Shown here: positions 16,377 through 25,858 of the stretch, piece after piece
How positions within the stretch are numbered: position 1 is the stretch's first letter
How the letters are laid out: the number at the start of each line of letters is the position of its first letter
Assembly (NCBI GenBank): GCA_041656295.1
Contig: JBBADV010000010.1
Location: forward strand, 1-64,000
DNA: 64,000 bases
Origin: Kiritimatiellales bacterium
Lineage (GTDB): Bacteria; Verrucomicrobiota; Kiritimatiellia; Kiritimatiellales; Tichowtungiaceae
Reading direction: 5' to 3'
Notes under the pieces: model-generated
The model's database searches: none
Seen by the model: only the letters and a program-made list of their open reading frames with translations
Told to the model about the DNA's origin: nothing
Program-made: the position numbers and the translations under genes

Positions 16377-17672
16377 ATGAGCTTAAATTCCAAATCAGTT
16401 GACGAGCGTTTAGCTGTGGTGCGCGCCCTGGGCGAATCTGTGAAAGCCGGAGTGAAGCAGACGGAAGAGGTAAATAATCACGTTCATACGATTTATTCAT
16501 TCAGTCCGTACTCGCCAAGCGAAGCAGCTGTAAAAGCAGCACAAGCGGGTTTGCAGACTGTCGGCATTATGGATCACGATTCCGTTGCCGGTTGCGCTGA
16601 AATGCTGGAAGCATGTAAAGCAGTGAATATCGCCAGCACCGCCGGCTGTGAAATCCGTGTGAATATGGACGGTACGCTGGTTGCAGGACGCAAGACGAAT
16701 AATCCGGATGAATCGAATATCAGTTATATTGCGCTGCACGGAATTCCGCGCCCGCAGTTCGCGTCAGTGCAGAAATTTCTGCAGCCGATTCATACCGCGC
16801 GCATTGCGCGCGACCGTAAAGAAGTTGAAAAGCTGAATGAAATTCTCACTGCGCGTGGTGCACCGGTGTTGGATTTTGACCGTGATGTCGCAGCAATTTC
16901 TGAAGCGGCGAACGGCGGTTCGATTACGGAGCGTCACATTCTGTATGCACTGTCGCTGAAACTGATTGCTATGTTCGGCAAAGGTGCGCCGCTGATTCAG
17001 TTCATTGAATCGCAAATGCAGATTTTGCTGCCGGAAAAATTAAAAACGCTGCTGAACGACGAAACGAATCCGCATTATGCATACGATCTGCTCGGCGTGT
17101 TTAAATCGGCGCTGGTTCCGCTGTTTTTCATTCCATCCGGCAACGACGAATGTATTAACGTGCGCGACGCGGTGAATTTTGCAAACCGCATCGGTGCAAT
17201 TCCGGCATACGCCTATCTCGGTGATGTCGGCGAGTCGCCGACCGGCGACAAAAAAGCTGAAAAATTTGAAGACGATTATCTCGACGAGTTGATTCCTGAG
17301 CTGAAAAAAATCGGCTTTAAAGCAGTGACGTATATGCCGCCCCGCAACACGAAAGAGCAGCTGCTGCGGTTGCAGAAACTTTGTCGAGAAAATGAGCTGA
17401 TGGAGATTTCCGGTGTGGATGTCAACAGTTCGCGGCAGTCGTTTAACTGTCCGGAATTGCTGGAGCCGGAATTCCGGCACTTGATTACGGCAGCATGGGC
17501 GCTGATCGCGCACGAAAAGCTGGCGGCAGAAAATCCGGCGCTGGCGCTGTTCAGCCTCGAAAATCCGCTCGCCGGAAAACCGTTACAGGAACGCATTGAA
17601 ATTTATGCTGACATCGGTAAACGGATTGATCATAAACATCCGGAAAGCGCTGTAACATTAATTGATTTTTAA
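16377..17672 (+). CDS. PHP-domain metal-dependent hydrolase-like protein
   Basis: A 431-residue protein whose N-terminal half is a PHP domain: 'NNHVHTIYSFSPYSPSEA', 'TVGIMDHDSVAGCAEM' and 'TAGCEIRVN' give the HxH, DHD and E metal ligands. PHP proteins include histidinol-phosphate phosphatase, nucleases and tRNA-processing phosphodiesterases; I cannot assign the substrate. ATG 16377 with AAGAGG upstream is preferred. An upstream in-frame ATG at 16332 lies inside the hairpin repeat and would only add repeat-encoded residues. It is placed between E1 and two sugar-type dehydrogenases, suggesting a phosphatase or hydrolase step in the same pathway (inference). Confidence 0.8.
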   Translation: MSLNSKSVDERLAVVRALGESVKAGVKQTEEVNNHVHTIYSFSPYSPSEAAVKAAQAGLQTVGIMDHDSVAGCAEMLEACKAVNIASTAGCEIRVNMDGTLVAGRKTNNPDESNISYIALHGIPRPQFASVQKFLQPIHTARIARDRKEVEKLNEILTARGAPVLDFDRDVAAISEAANGGSITERHILYALSLKLIAMFGKGAPLIQFIESQMQILLPEKLKTLLNDETNPHYAYDLLGVFKSALVPLFFIPSGNDECINVRDAVNFANRIGAIPAYAYLGDVGESPTGDKKAEKFEDDYLDELIPELKKIGFKAVTYMPPRNTKEQLLRLQKLCRENELMEISGVDVNSSRQSFNCPELLEPEFRHLITAAWALIAHEKLAAENPALALFSLENPLAGKPLQERIEIYADIGKRIDHKHPESAVTLIDF

Positions 17673-17752
17673 TTAACCGAAAAAGAACGCAAAGAACGCA
17701 AAAATGATCCGTTTATATCCGTGTAATCCGCGATAAAAAACGAGGAGCAAAA

Positions 17753-18832
17753 ATGAATCGTAAAATTTTAGAAATGGCACTACTGCTGCGCGGGCTGTCG
17801 TTTGACGGCGAGAAGGGCGATATTGTTGTGTTTAAAGCGCCGCTTGATCGGGCGGATCTCATTTGCCGTGCAGATGAACTCGCTGAAAAATTTAAACCGG
17901 ACATGCGATCAGTTATCGTCGAGGATATCGGCGGGTTTCTGCTCGGTGAAGATTATGATGCAGCGGCGAACGGCGCTGAAAATCCGGAGAAAGTGACGGG
18001 CCGGGCCGGTGTGGTGAATAATAAAGTTTGCGTGGTTACCGGCGGTGCGCAGGGTTTCGGCGAAAGTATTGTACGTGAACTGATTGCCGCCGGTGCGATT
18101 GTATTTATCGCGGATATGAATGTTGCCGGTGCCAAAAAGCTGGCGGCGGAATTAAATTCCGTCGCAGAGAAAACGGTGGCATTTGGCGCGGCGGTGAATG
18201 TGACGGATGAGGCGTCAGTGAAAGCGATGGTGGATGAGGTCGTTTTAACCGCCGGCGGCATAGACCTGTTTATCAGCAACGCCGGCGTTTTGAAAGCCGG
18301 CAGTGTGAAGGAAATGTCGTTGAAAGATTTTAAATTTGTGGCGGATGTCAATTACACCGGCTTCTTCCTTTGCACCAAATACGCCGCGCCGGTGATGGCG
18401 GCGATGAATGCGGCAAGCGGGAAATATTACACTGATATTATTACGGTGAGTTCAAAGTCGGCGCTTGCAGGTTCGAATAAAAATGGCGCATATGCCGGGT
18501 CAAAATTCGGGACGATCGGGCTGGTGCAGAGTTTTGCGAAGGAGCTGGTGAACGATAATATCAAGGTGAATGCAGTCTGTCCCGGAAACTTTTTTGACGG
18601 TCCGCTGTGGAGCGATCCGGAACGCGGCTTGTTTGTGCAGTACTTAAATGCGGGCAAGGTTCCCGGCGCAACAACAGTGGCGGACATAAAACGGTTTTAT
18701 GAAGCGCAGGTGCCGATGAATCGCGGTTGTGACGGCAGTGATGTAACAAAAGCGATTCTGTATGCGGTTGAACAAAAATATGAAACCGGCCAGGCCATTC
18801 CAGTGACCGGCGGTCAGGTGATGTTGAATTGA
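17753..18832 (+). CDS. SDR-family dehydrogenase with N-terminal extension
   Basis: A 359-residue NAD(P)-dependent short-chain dehydrogenase. About 85 N-terminal residues of unassigned sequence precede the Rossmann fold, which starts at 'VCVVTGGAQGFGESIV'. The active site has Ser in 'ITVSSKSAL' and Tyr-Lys in 'YAGSKFGTIG', and 'VNAVCPGNFFDG' follows. Members with this architecture are often annotated as sorbitol-6-phosphate dehydrogenases. The next gene resembles SorE, which supports a polyol or sorbose-type pathway, but the substrate is not provable here. 'GAGGAG' precedes the ATG. The gap before it (17673-17752) has the AT-rich text 'AAAGAACGCAAAGAACGCAA'. Confidence 0.85.
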   Translation: MNRKILEMALLLRGLSFDGEKGDIVVFKAPLDRADLICRADELAEKFKPDMRSVIVEDIGGFLLGEDYDAAANGAENPEKVTGRAGVVNNKVCVVTGGAQGFGESIVRELIAAGAIVFIADMNVAGAKKLAAELNSVAEKTVAFGAAVNVTDEASVKAMVDEVVLTAGGIDLFISNAGVLKAGSVKEMSLKDFKFVADVNYTGFFLCTKYAAPVMAAMNAASGKYYTDIITVSSKSALAGSNKNGAYAGSKFGTIGLVQSFAKELVNDNIKVNAVCPGNFFDGPLWSDPERGLFVQYLNAGKVPGATTVADIKRFYEAQVPMNRGCDGSDVTKAILYAVEQKYETGQAIPVTGGQVMLN

Positions 18833-18838
18833 TTGTTT

Positions 18839-19025
18839 GACCGGATAACAGGATGTTCGGGATAAAAAATATCCAGTAGTAAATCAAATAGTGGATTATT
18901 TAACGGTAACGGGAAAACCTGCAGAATTAATTTTGAATTTTTCGGGAAAAAAGGTGAGATGAAACGTAAAGTAAGAGATTAAAAAACATTGGATTAACCG
19001 GTGAATATCCTGTTATCCTGTCAAA
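18839..19025. repeat. Inverted intergenic repeat pair around the SDR/ADH gap
   Basis: GACCGGATAACAGGATGTTC at 18839 and, inverted, AATATCCTGTTATCCTGTCA at 19003. The arms could pair across about 130 nt of AT-rich spacer. The first arm matches the tilS/DUF1015 gap repeat at 6863. Confidence 0.5.
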
Positions 19026-19042
19026 AAATAAGGAGTTAATTT

Positions 19043-20314
19043 ATGAAGACAAAAGCAGTGCGTTTATACGGCGAAAATGATTTACGGTTAGAAGAGTTTG
19101 AGCTTCCAGCAATTAAGGAGTCGGAAATCCTGGCAAAGGTGGTTTCGGACAGCCTTTGCATGTCATCATATAAGGCAGCAGTACAGGGCGCAAAACATAA
19201 ACGTGTACCGGATAATGTGGCTGAAAATCCGATTATTATTGGACACGAATTCTGCGGTGAGCTGATTGAAGTCGGCGCAAAATGGACTGACCAGTTTAAA
19301 CCCGGACAGAAATTTACAATTCAAACAGCGCTGGCAGATGAAAATGGGCCGATCGGTGTTTTATCGGCGCCGGGATATTCATATCAGTATGTCGGCGGCA
19401 ATGCACAGTATGTGATTATTCCGGAAGAGGTGATGAAAAATAATTGTCTGCTGCCGTACAGCGGTGATGCGTTTTATCTCGGTTCTCTTTCTGAGCCGAT
19501 GTCATGCATTGTCGGGGCGTATCATGCAAATTATCATATTAAACCCGGAACATACGTTCATAACATGGGCATCAAAAAAGACGGAAGCTGCGCGATTCTT
19601 GCCGGAGTCGGTCCGATGGGGCTGGGTGCGATTGATTATGCGATTCATTGCGACCGGAAGCCGGCGCTGCTGGTTGTGACTGATATTGACACTGCGCGAC
19701 TGGCACGCGCAGAGTCACTCTTTTCCGTCGAAGATGCGGCGAAAAACGGGGTGAAGCTGATCTATGTGAATACGGCGGAAGAGGACAAAGGTGTCGATTA
19801 TTTAAAATCGCTTACGCCGGATGGCGGCGGTTTTGACGATGTATTTGTGTATGCTCCGGTGCGGTCGCTGGTGGAACAGGCGGATAAAATTCTCGGATTT
19901 GACGGCTGTCTGAATTTCTTTGCCGGTCCGACGAATCCAGAATTTGTTGCTGAATTTAATTTTTACAATGTTCATTATGCCGCAACTCACATTGTGGGAA
20001 CCAGTGGCGGGAATAAAGATGACATGATTGAATCGCTGCAGATGATGGGCGCCGGACGACTCAACCCGTCGGCCATGATCACACACGTCGGCGGACTTGA
20101 TGCCGTGGCAGAAACGACGCTGAATCTGCCGAATATTCCCGGCGGGAAAAAACTGATCTACACGGGCATCAGCATGCCGCTTACGGCGCTCAGTGACTTT
20201 GCAAAGAAGGACTGTCCGCTGTGCGGGGAACTGGCAAGGATTGTTGAAAAACACAATGGTCTGTGGAGCCCTGAAGCGGAGAAATATCTGCTGGAAAATG
20301 CGCCGGCCATCTAG
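19043..20314 (+). CDS. Zinc-binding dehydrogenase, L-sorbose-1-phosphate reductase (SorE)-like
   Basis: A 423-residue medium-chain dehydrogenase. The N-terminal GroES-like part has 'SDSLCMSSYKA', 'IIGHEFCGELIEVG' (GHE motif) and 'FKPGQKFTIQ'. The coenzyme domain has 'AILAGVGPMGLGAIDYA' and 'VVTDIDTARLARA'. The long inserts and the conserved 'YSYQYVGGNAQYVIIP' are typical of the SorE/threonine-dehydrogenase-like group rather than plain alcohol dehydrogenases. The structural Cys cluster is absent. AAGGAG precedes ATG 19043. With the SDR upstream it would interconvert a keto-sugar phosphate and a polyol phosphate (inference). Confidence 0.82.
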   Translation: MKTKAVRLYGENDLRLEEFELPAIKESEILAKVVSDSLCMSSYKAAVQGAKHKRVPDNVAENPIIIGHEFCGELIEVGAKWTDQFKPGQKFTIQTALADENGPIGVLSAPGYSYQYVGGNAQYVIIPEEVMKNNCLLPYSGDAFYLGSLSEPMSCIVGAYHANYHIKPGTYVHNMGIKKDGSCAILAGVGPMGLGAIDYAIHCDRKPALLVVTDIDTARLARAESLFSVEDAAKNGVKLIYVNTAEEDKGVDYLKSLTPDGGGFDDVFVYAPVRSLVEQADKILGFDGCLNFFAGPTNPEFVAEFNFYNVHYAATHIVGTSGGNKDDMIESLQMMGAGRLNPSAMITHVGGLDAVAETTLNLPNIPGGKKLIYTGISMPLTALSDFAKKDCPLCGELARIVEKHNGLWSPEAEKYLLENAPAI

Positions 20315-20374
20315 GTATTGACGATTTCGGATTGCCGATTTAAACAACCGGCAACAAATAACCAACAACGGAAT

Positions 20375-20989
20375 ATGTCTTTCCCGAAAACATTTTATCA
20401 CTGGCGTCCGCATCCATGGCACGGTCTGGATTGCGGCAGTAACGCGCCGGTGGTGGTGAATGCGTATATTGAAATGACGCCTTTTGATTCGGTGAAATAT
20501 GAAGTGGATAAAACCACCGGATATCTGCGTGTCGACCGTCCGCAGTTGACATCATCAATGCCGCCGACGCTGTACGGATTTATTCCGCGCACCTATTGCG
20601 GCATGCGTGTGCAGCAGCTTTCGCCGTCATCTGAAAAAGGCGACGGCGATCCGCTCGACATTTGCGTGATCACCGAGCGCCCGATTAACCGTGGTGAAGT
20701 GATTTTGCGCGCACGCATTATCGGCGGTGTGCAAATGATTGATGGCGGCGAAGCAGACGACAAAATTATTGCCGTACTGCACGAAGACCGTTTCTGGGCG
20801 AATGTAAATGATCTTGATCAGGTCCCTCAGATTCTGCGTGACCGCCTGCAACATTATTTTGAAACCTATAAGCTTACACCGGGCGGTGAAACCAATGTAC
20901 AGATCAAAGAACTCTATAACGCTGAACGCGCCCGTACCGTTGTTGAAGCAGCCCGTGCTGATTATACCGAAATGTACGGCGGATACTAA
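20375..20989 (+). CDS. ppa: Inorganic pyrophosphatase, family I
   Basis: Hydrolyses pyrophosphate to drive biosynthesis. The 204-residue soluble enzyme contains the family I metal signature 'DGDPLDICVI' and downstream 'IGGVQMIDGGEADDKIIAVL', then 'LRDRLQHYFETYK'. The start ATG 20375 fits the conserved N-terminus. An upstream in-frame start at 20318 would read intergenic sequence. Confidence 0.93.
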   Translation: MSFPKTFYHWRPHPWHGLDCGSNAPVVVNAYIEMTPFDSVKYEVDKTTGYLRVDRPQLTSSMPPTLYGFIPRTYCGMRVQQLSPSSEKGDGDPLDICVITERPINRGEVILRARIIGGVQMIDGGEADDKIIAVLHEDRFWANVNDLDQVPQILRDRLQHYFETYKLTPGGETNVQIKELYNAERARTVVEAARADYTEMYGGY

Positions 20990-21112
20990 TGGATCAAAAA
21001 CGCCAACCGTCTACCGGTGTTACAAAAATATCCCTTCTCCCTGAAGGATTTACTGTGCACATTTTCCGCCGGTGAAAGATGTAAAAGTGATGGTTACAAA
21101 TCGACAAGGCTA

Positions 21113-21140
21113 TTGACAGTGCCGGTTTTTTGGGTAGATT
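21113..21140 (+). promoter_or_regulatory. Sigma-70-type promoter for the cimA leader
   Basis: TTGACA at 21113-21118, 16-bp spacer, TAGATT at 21135-21140. Transcription would start at about 21147, roughly 210 nt before cimA and almost on the ATG of the leader ORF at 21149. Confidence 0.6.
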
Positions 21141-21148
21141 ACACAGCC

Positions 21149-21265
21149 ATGAACCTGAAACACGACAGAATATTTTTTGCGCCGGCGAATGCCGCCGGTG
21201 TTTTCTGCGTGCCTGTAACTGCTGTTATTTGCCAGATTATCAGCATTCAAATTATTATTTCTTAA
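21149..21265 (+). CDS. Ile-rich leader peptide upstream of citramalate synthase (candidate attenuator)
   Basis: A 38-codon ORF (ATG 21149, TAA 21263-21265) whose last 13 residues read 'VICQIISIQIIIS', with seven isoleucines. It lies between a good promoter and cimA, the first enzyme of the pyruvate route to isoleucine. That is the arrangement expected of ribosome-mediated attenuation: low charged tRNA-Ile would stall the ribosome on the Ile codons. A stem (CCGGCG / CGCCGG) lies inside the ORF. A second imperfect stem (21269-21280 with 21298-21311) starts four bases after the stop. No T run follows the second stem, so control could be translational. No ribosome-binding site precedes the ATG; it may be leaderless. 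Confidence 0.5.
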   Translation: MNLKHDRIFFAPANAAGVFCVPVTAVICQIISIQIIIS

Positions 21266-21360
21266 CAAAACTCCGTCGGTATCTTTATGAATTTTCCACC
21301 GGACGGGAGTTTGATTCCGGCCGGCCCTTGTGTACTATAACTAATTCGAAAGTGAACAAA

Positions 21361-22962
21361 ATGAATGCAAAAAGAGTAACCGTATATGACACCACACTGC
21401 GTGACGGCGCACAGGCGGAGGGGGTCTCGTTTTCTGCCGCGGCCAAGGTTCAGATTGCAAAACGTCTGGATGATTTCGGCGTGGCGTATATTGAGGGCGG
21501 CTTTGCAGCGTCAAACCCGAAGGATATGGAGTTTTTCCGGCTGATAAAAAATGAAAAACTGAACCATGCTAAAATTGCGGCATTTGGGTCAACGCGCCGC
21601 GCCAATGTTGCGCCGGAAAATGACACCGGGCTGAAGGCGCTGCTGGAGGCGGATACGCCGGTGTGTACAATTTTCGGAAAAAGCTGGCTGCTGCATGTAA
21701 CAGAGGTTTTGCAGACGACGCCTGAGGAAAACCTGGAAATGATCCGGTCGAGTGTGCGGTTTTTAAAAGAGCGCGGCAAAGAGGTGATTTTTGACGCCGA
21801 GCATTTTTTTGACGGGTATAAGGATGATCCGGAATATGCGCTGGCCGCGCTGAATGCGGCGGCAGATGCCGGTGCGGATTGTTTGTGCCTGTGCGAAACA
21901 AACGGCGGCACACTGCCGCACGAGGTTGAGGCGATTACAGCGGCAGTAGTGAAACAGTTTAAAACACCGGTGGGAATTCACACGCATAATGACAGTGAAT
22001 GCGGTGTGGCCAATGCGCTGGTGGCGGTGCGTGCCGGTGCGGTTCAGGTTCAGGGGACAATGAACGGGATCGGCGAGCGCGTTGGAAACTGTAATTTAAT
22101 CTCGGTGATTTCGAATCTGATGCTGAAAATGGGCTATGCGTGTCTGCCGGAAAAATCAAATCTGAAGCGGTTGCGTGCGCTGTCGCACTTTATTTATGAG
22201 CAGGCAAATATGCGGCCGTATACGAAACAGGCGTTTGTCGGCGACAGCGCGTTTGCACATAAAGCGGGCATGCATGTAGATGGTGTACGCAAGGTGGCGC
22301 ACAGCTTTGAACATGTAAACCCGGAGGCGGTGGGTAACCAGCGCCGGATTTTGATTTCAGAACTTTCCGGCGCAAGCAACATAATTCTCAAAGCGATTGA
22401 AATGGGAATCAATGTGGATCGCAAGTCGCCGGAAATCCGCGAAGTGCTGAAGCAGCTGGAGCAGATGGAAAAAGAGGGCTACGAATATGAATCCGCCGAT
22501 GCATCGTTTCAGATGTTAGTGAAGAAAGTGCTGAAGAAGCACAAGTCGTTTTTCGATTTCGAAAGCTTCACGGTGATAGTGGATAAGCAGGACGCGCGAC
22601 CGGGCTGCCGCTCAGAGGCAACGGTGCGGTTGCGCGTGAACGGCGAGAGTGTTTCGACGATGGGAACCGGTGACGGTCCGGTGGACGCACTTGACCACGC
22701 GCTGCGCGATGCACTGGTAAATTTTTATCCGGCAATTGCCGGTGTTGTACTGACAGATTATTCGGTACGTATTCTCGATCCGGAAGAGGCCACGGCCGCG
22801 AAAACGCGCGTACTGATTGAGTCGAGCGACGGCGAAAAAACGTGGGGTACGGTCGGTGTTTCAGATAATATTATTGAAGCCTCGTGGGAGGCGCTGGTTG
22901 ACAGTGTTGAGTATAAGCTTTTCCTGGAAGAAGAGAAAGTGAAGAACGGAGCACCGGAATGA
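21361..22962 (+). CDS. cimA: (R)-citramalate synthase
   Basis: Condenses pyruvate and acetyl-CoA to citramalate, opening the threonine-independent route to isoleucine. The 533-residue LeuA-family enzyme has 'YDTTLRDGAQAEGVSFS' (9-25), 'IEGGFAASNPKD', the metal-binding 'HTHNDSECGVANAL', and 'GTMNGIGERVGNCNL'. The TIM barrel is followed by the communication region and a C-terminal LeuA dimer/regulatory domain (about 390-530), where Ile usually binds. 'GVSFSAAAK' and 'NPKDMEFF' fit CimA rather than isopropylmalate synthase. ATG 21361 is chosen because upstream in-frame sequence is leader DNA. Confidence 0.92.
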   Translation: MNAKRVTVYDTTLRDGAQAEGVSFSAAAKVQIAKRLDDFGVAYIEGGFAASNPKDMEFFRLIKNEKLNHAKIAAFGSTRRANVAPENDTGLKALLEADTPVCTIFGKSWLLHVTEVLQTTPEENLEMIRSSVRFLKERGKEVIFDAEHFFDGYKDDPEYALAALNAAADAGADCLCLCETNGGTLPHEVEAITAAVVKQFKTPVGIHTHNDSECGVANALVAVRAGAVQVQGTMNGIGERVGNCNLISVISNLMLKMGYACLPEKSNLKRLRALSHFIYEQANMRPYTKQAFVGDSAFAHKAGMHVDGVRKVAHSFEHVNPEAVGNQRRILISELSGASNIILKAIEMGINVDRKSPEIREVLKQLEQMEKEGYEYESADASFQMLVKKVLKKHKSFFDFESFTVIVDKQDARPGCRSEATVRLRVNGESVSTMGTGDGPVDALDHALRDALVNFYPAIAGVVLTDYSVRILDPEEATAAKTRVLIESSDGEKTWGTVGVSDNIIEASWEALVDSVEYKLFLEEEKVKNGAPE

Positions 22963-23070
22963 CGGGTTGTGAAATACTCGCGATGATGGGATATTGTTTC
23001 CGGGGATTCCCCTTGCTTCACGACTCCGGTCTTTCGCGATTTCACCATTTCAGTGCTCTCCGGAGTTAAT

Positions 23071-25746
23071 ATGAATAAACTGTCTAAAACCTATGAAGCC
23101 GCCAGTGTCGAAAATAAGTGGTACGCCGCATGGCTGGAAAGCGGAGCGTTTCACGCTGATGTGAATTCGACGCAGCCGCCGTGGAGCATTGTGATTCCGC
23201 CGCCGAATGTCACCGGAATTCTGCACATGGGACACGCGCTGAACAATACGATTCAGGATGTGCTGACGCGCTGGCACCGCATGCAGGGATACAATGCGCT
23301 GTGGGTTCCCGGTACCGATCACGCCGGCATTGCAACGCAGAATGTGGTAGAGCGCAAGCTCGCGCAAGAAGGCAGAAGCCGCTACGACTTCACGCGCGAA
23401 GAATTTATTGCGCGGGTCTGGGAATGGAAAGAGCAGTACGGCAACACGATTGTAAATCAACTCAAAAAACTCGGTGCATCGTGCGACTGGGACCGCGAGC
23501 GTTTTACGATGGATGAGGGTCTGAACAAAGCGGTGCTCGAAGTATTCTGCCGGCTGTATGAAAAAGGGCTGATCTATCGCGGCAACCGGATTATTAACTG
23601 GTGCCCGCGCTGTGCTACCGCGCTTTCTGACGAAGAAAGCGAGCACGTTGAAAGCGAAGGTGCGTTGTATTACATCCGTTACGCGCTGAAAAAAGGTAAA
23701 GGTAAAGTGACCGTGGCAACGACGCGTCCGGAAACGTTGCTTGGTGACGTTGCGGTGGCTGTCAGTCCGCGAGATCAACGTTATTCCGATTTAATCGGCA
23801 AAGCATTACTTCTGCCGGTGCTCGGCCGTGAAATTCCGGTCGTTGCTGATGAGTTTGTTGATCCGGCATTCGGTACCGGTTGCGTGAAAGTTACACCGGC
23901 GCACGATCCGAATGATTTTGATATCGGACAGCGCCACAACCTGCAGCCGGTTAATGTGATGAATCCGGATGGTACAATGAATGCAGAGGCCGGGCCGTAC
24001 GCCGGCCTGGATCGTTTTGAATGCCGGAAACGGCTCATCGAAGATTTACGGTACGGCGGCGTACTTGAAAAAATTGAAAAGCACATGCACTCAGTCGGGC
24101 ACTGCTACCGCTGTTCAACGGTAGTCGAGCCGCGCCTGTCACCGCAATGGTTTGTGGATATGAAACCGCTGGCAAAACCGGCGATTGAGGCAGTGCGCAG
24201 CGGCCGCGTAAAGTTTGTGCCGGAACGCTGGACAAAAGTTTATCTCGAATGGATGGAAAATATTCGCGACTGGTGCATTTCGCGCCAGATCTGGTGGGGA
24301 CACCGCATCCCGGTGTTCTACTGCGATGCGTGCAATCATCAGTGGGTCGCCAAAGAAAGCCCGGCGGCGTGTCCGAAATGCAGTTCCAATAAAATCCGGC
24401 AGGATGAAGATGTACTCGATACGTGGTTTTCATCGGCGCTCTGGCCGTTCAGCGTTTTCGGCTGGCCGGATCAAACGGAAGATTTAAAACGTTTTTATCC
24501 GACAAACACGCTCGTCACTGCACCGGATATCATCTTTTTCTGGGTCGCGCGTATGGTGATGACGGGGCTTGAGTTCATGGGCGAGGTGCCGTTTGATACC
24601 GTGTATATTCACGGCATCGTGCGCGACGAGCAGGGACGTAAAATGAGCAAAAGTCTCGGCAACTCGATTGATCCGATCAGCGTGATTGACAAATACAGCG
24701 CCGACGCACTGCGGTTCAGTTTAATGATGCTCACCGCCACCGGGCAGGACGTATACATCAGCGATGAGAAATTTGAAGTCGGGCGCAACTTCTGCACCAA
24801 AATCTGGAATGCCGCGCGTTTTATGCAGATGAATGCGACATCCGAAGCAGTGATTGATCCGGTACAAATCGATTTCAACATCATAGAGCTGAGTTCCGAC
24901 GATCAGCACATCCTCTCTAAGCTGAGCGAAGCAATTCGTAACACCACCGGTCATCTTGAGCGCTACCGGTTTAACGATGCTGCGCTGTCGATGTATGATT
25001 TCATGTGGCATCACTATTGCGACTGGTATGTTGAATATTCAAAAGGCGTGTTCCGCAGCAGTGATGCCAAACGCAAACAGGACGTTGAGCAGGTGATGCA
25101 TTATGTATTCTCCACTGCGCTGCGTCTGCTGCATCCGTTCATTCCATTTATCACCGAAGAACTGTGGCATGGCATGGGCTACAATGTTTCCGTTGACTCT
25201 ATTCAGGTTGCCGAGTGGCCGCATGCGCTTTCGTATGAAACGCTGAAAACGTGGGGCATTGACAGCGCGACGGTGAACTATGTGGATGCAAAGCACGATC
25301 TGATTCGCGTTGGCCGTACACTGCGCAGTGATTATACTCTGACGCCGAAACAGCTGGCAAAATTTTATATTCGTCCGGCACAGGATCGCATCGGCAAACG
25401 TCTAATTGAAGACATTCAATCTGTTGCCGGACTGCTCGGCGCAGAGAGCATTGACGTCGATCGCGACTTTATACCGGCCGGCGCAATGCCCAGTGGAATC
25501 AGCCAGCTTGGAACCGTGTATATGTCTATTGAAGGACTGATTGACACGGACGCCGAAATTGCAAAACTGAAAAAACAGCTCGAAACAGTAGAGAACGGTA
25601 TCAGTGGAATCACCAAAAAACTTTCCAACGAAAATTTTGTCAGCAAAGCGCCGGCGGAGATTGTCGCCGGCGAGGAAAAACGCAAAACCGAACTGATCGA
25701 AAAGCGTGAAAAACTGCAAAAGCTGCTTGAAACACTTTCAGCCTAA
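23071..25746 (+). CDS. valS: Valyl-tRNA synthetase
   Basis: A class I synthetase charging tRNA-Val. From ATG 23071 (GGAG six bases upstream) it is 891 residues. It has the HIGH motif in 'PPNVTGILHMGHALN', the editing domain with 'TTRPETLLGD', KMSKS in 'GRKMSKSLGNS', the anticodon-binding domain, and a C-terminal coiled coil ('LKKQLETVENGISGITKKL') that clamps the tRNA. An upstream GTG at 23053 is in frame but lacks a site. The gap 22963-23070 has a small GGGGATTCCCC palindrome and no recognisable T-box. Confidence 0.97.
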   Translation: MNKLSKTYEAASVENKWYAAWLESGAFHADVNSTQPPWSIVIPPPNVTGILHMGHALNNTIQDVLTRWHRMQGYNALWVPGTDHAGIATQNVVERKLAQEGRSRYDFTREEFIARVWEWKEQYGNTIVNQLKKLGASCDWDRERFTMDEGLNKAVLEVFCRLYEKGLIYRGNRIINWCPRCATALSDEESEHVESEGALYYIRYALKKGKGKVTVATTRPETLLGDVAVAVSPRDQRYSDLIGKALLLPVLGREIPVVADEFVDPAFGTGCVKVTPAHDPNDFDIGQRHNLQPVNVMNPDGTMNAEAGPYAGLDRFECRKRLIEDLRYGGVLEKIEKHMHSVGHCYRCSTVVEPRLSPQWFVDMKPLAKPAIEAVRSGRVKFVPERWTKVYLEWMENIRDWCISRQIWWGHRIPVFYCDACNHQWVAKESPAACPKCSSNKIRQDEDVLDTWFSSALWPFSVFGWPDQTEDLKRFYPTNTLVTAPDIIFFWVARMVMTGLEFMGEVPFDTVYIHGIVRDEQGRKMSKSLGNSIDPISVIDKYSADALRFSLMMLTATGQDVYISDEKFEVGRNFCTKIWNAARFMQMNATSEAVIDPVQIDFNIIELSSDDQHILSKLSEAIRNTTGHLERYRFNDAALSMYDFMWHHYCDWYVEYSKGVFRSSDAKRKQDVEQVMHYVFSTALRLLHPFIPFITEELWHGMGYNVSVDSIQVAEWPHALSYETLKTWGIDSATVNYVDAKHDLIRVGRTLRSDYTLTPKQLAKFYIRPAQDRIGKRLIEDIQSVAGLLGAESIDVDRDFIPAGAMPSGISQLGTVYMSIEGLIDTDAEIAKLKKQLETVENGISGITKKLSNENFVSKAPAEIVAGEEKRKTELIEKREKLQKLLETLSA

Positions 25747-25858
25747 AAAATTAAATTGCGAATGAACATGCATGGGATGTAGACACGACCCTCTGCAGCA
25801 GTTACGCAAGAGCAGGATATTTTTTAAACAGGAAACCGCAAAGGACGCGAAGAAATAA

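Noticed and set aside
22963..23070. T-box or attenuator upstream of valS
   Set aside because: The spacer is only 108 nt with a small GGGGATTCCCC palindrome; there is no terminator/antiterminator pair or specifier-loop arrangement that I can see.
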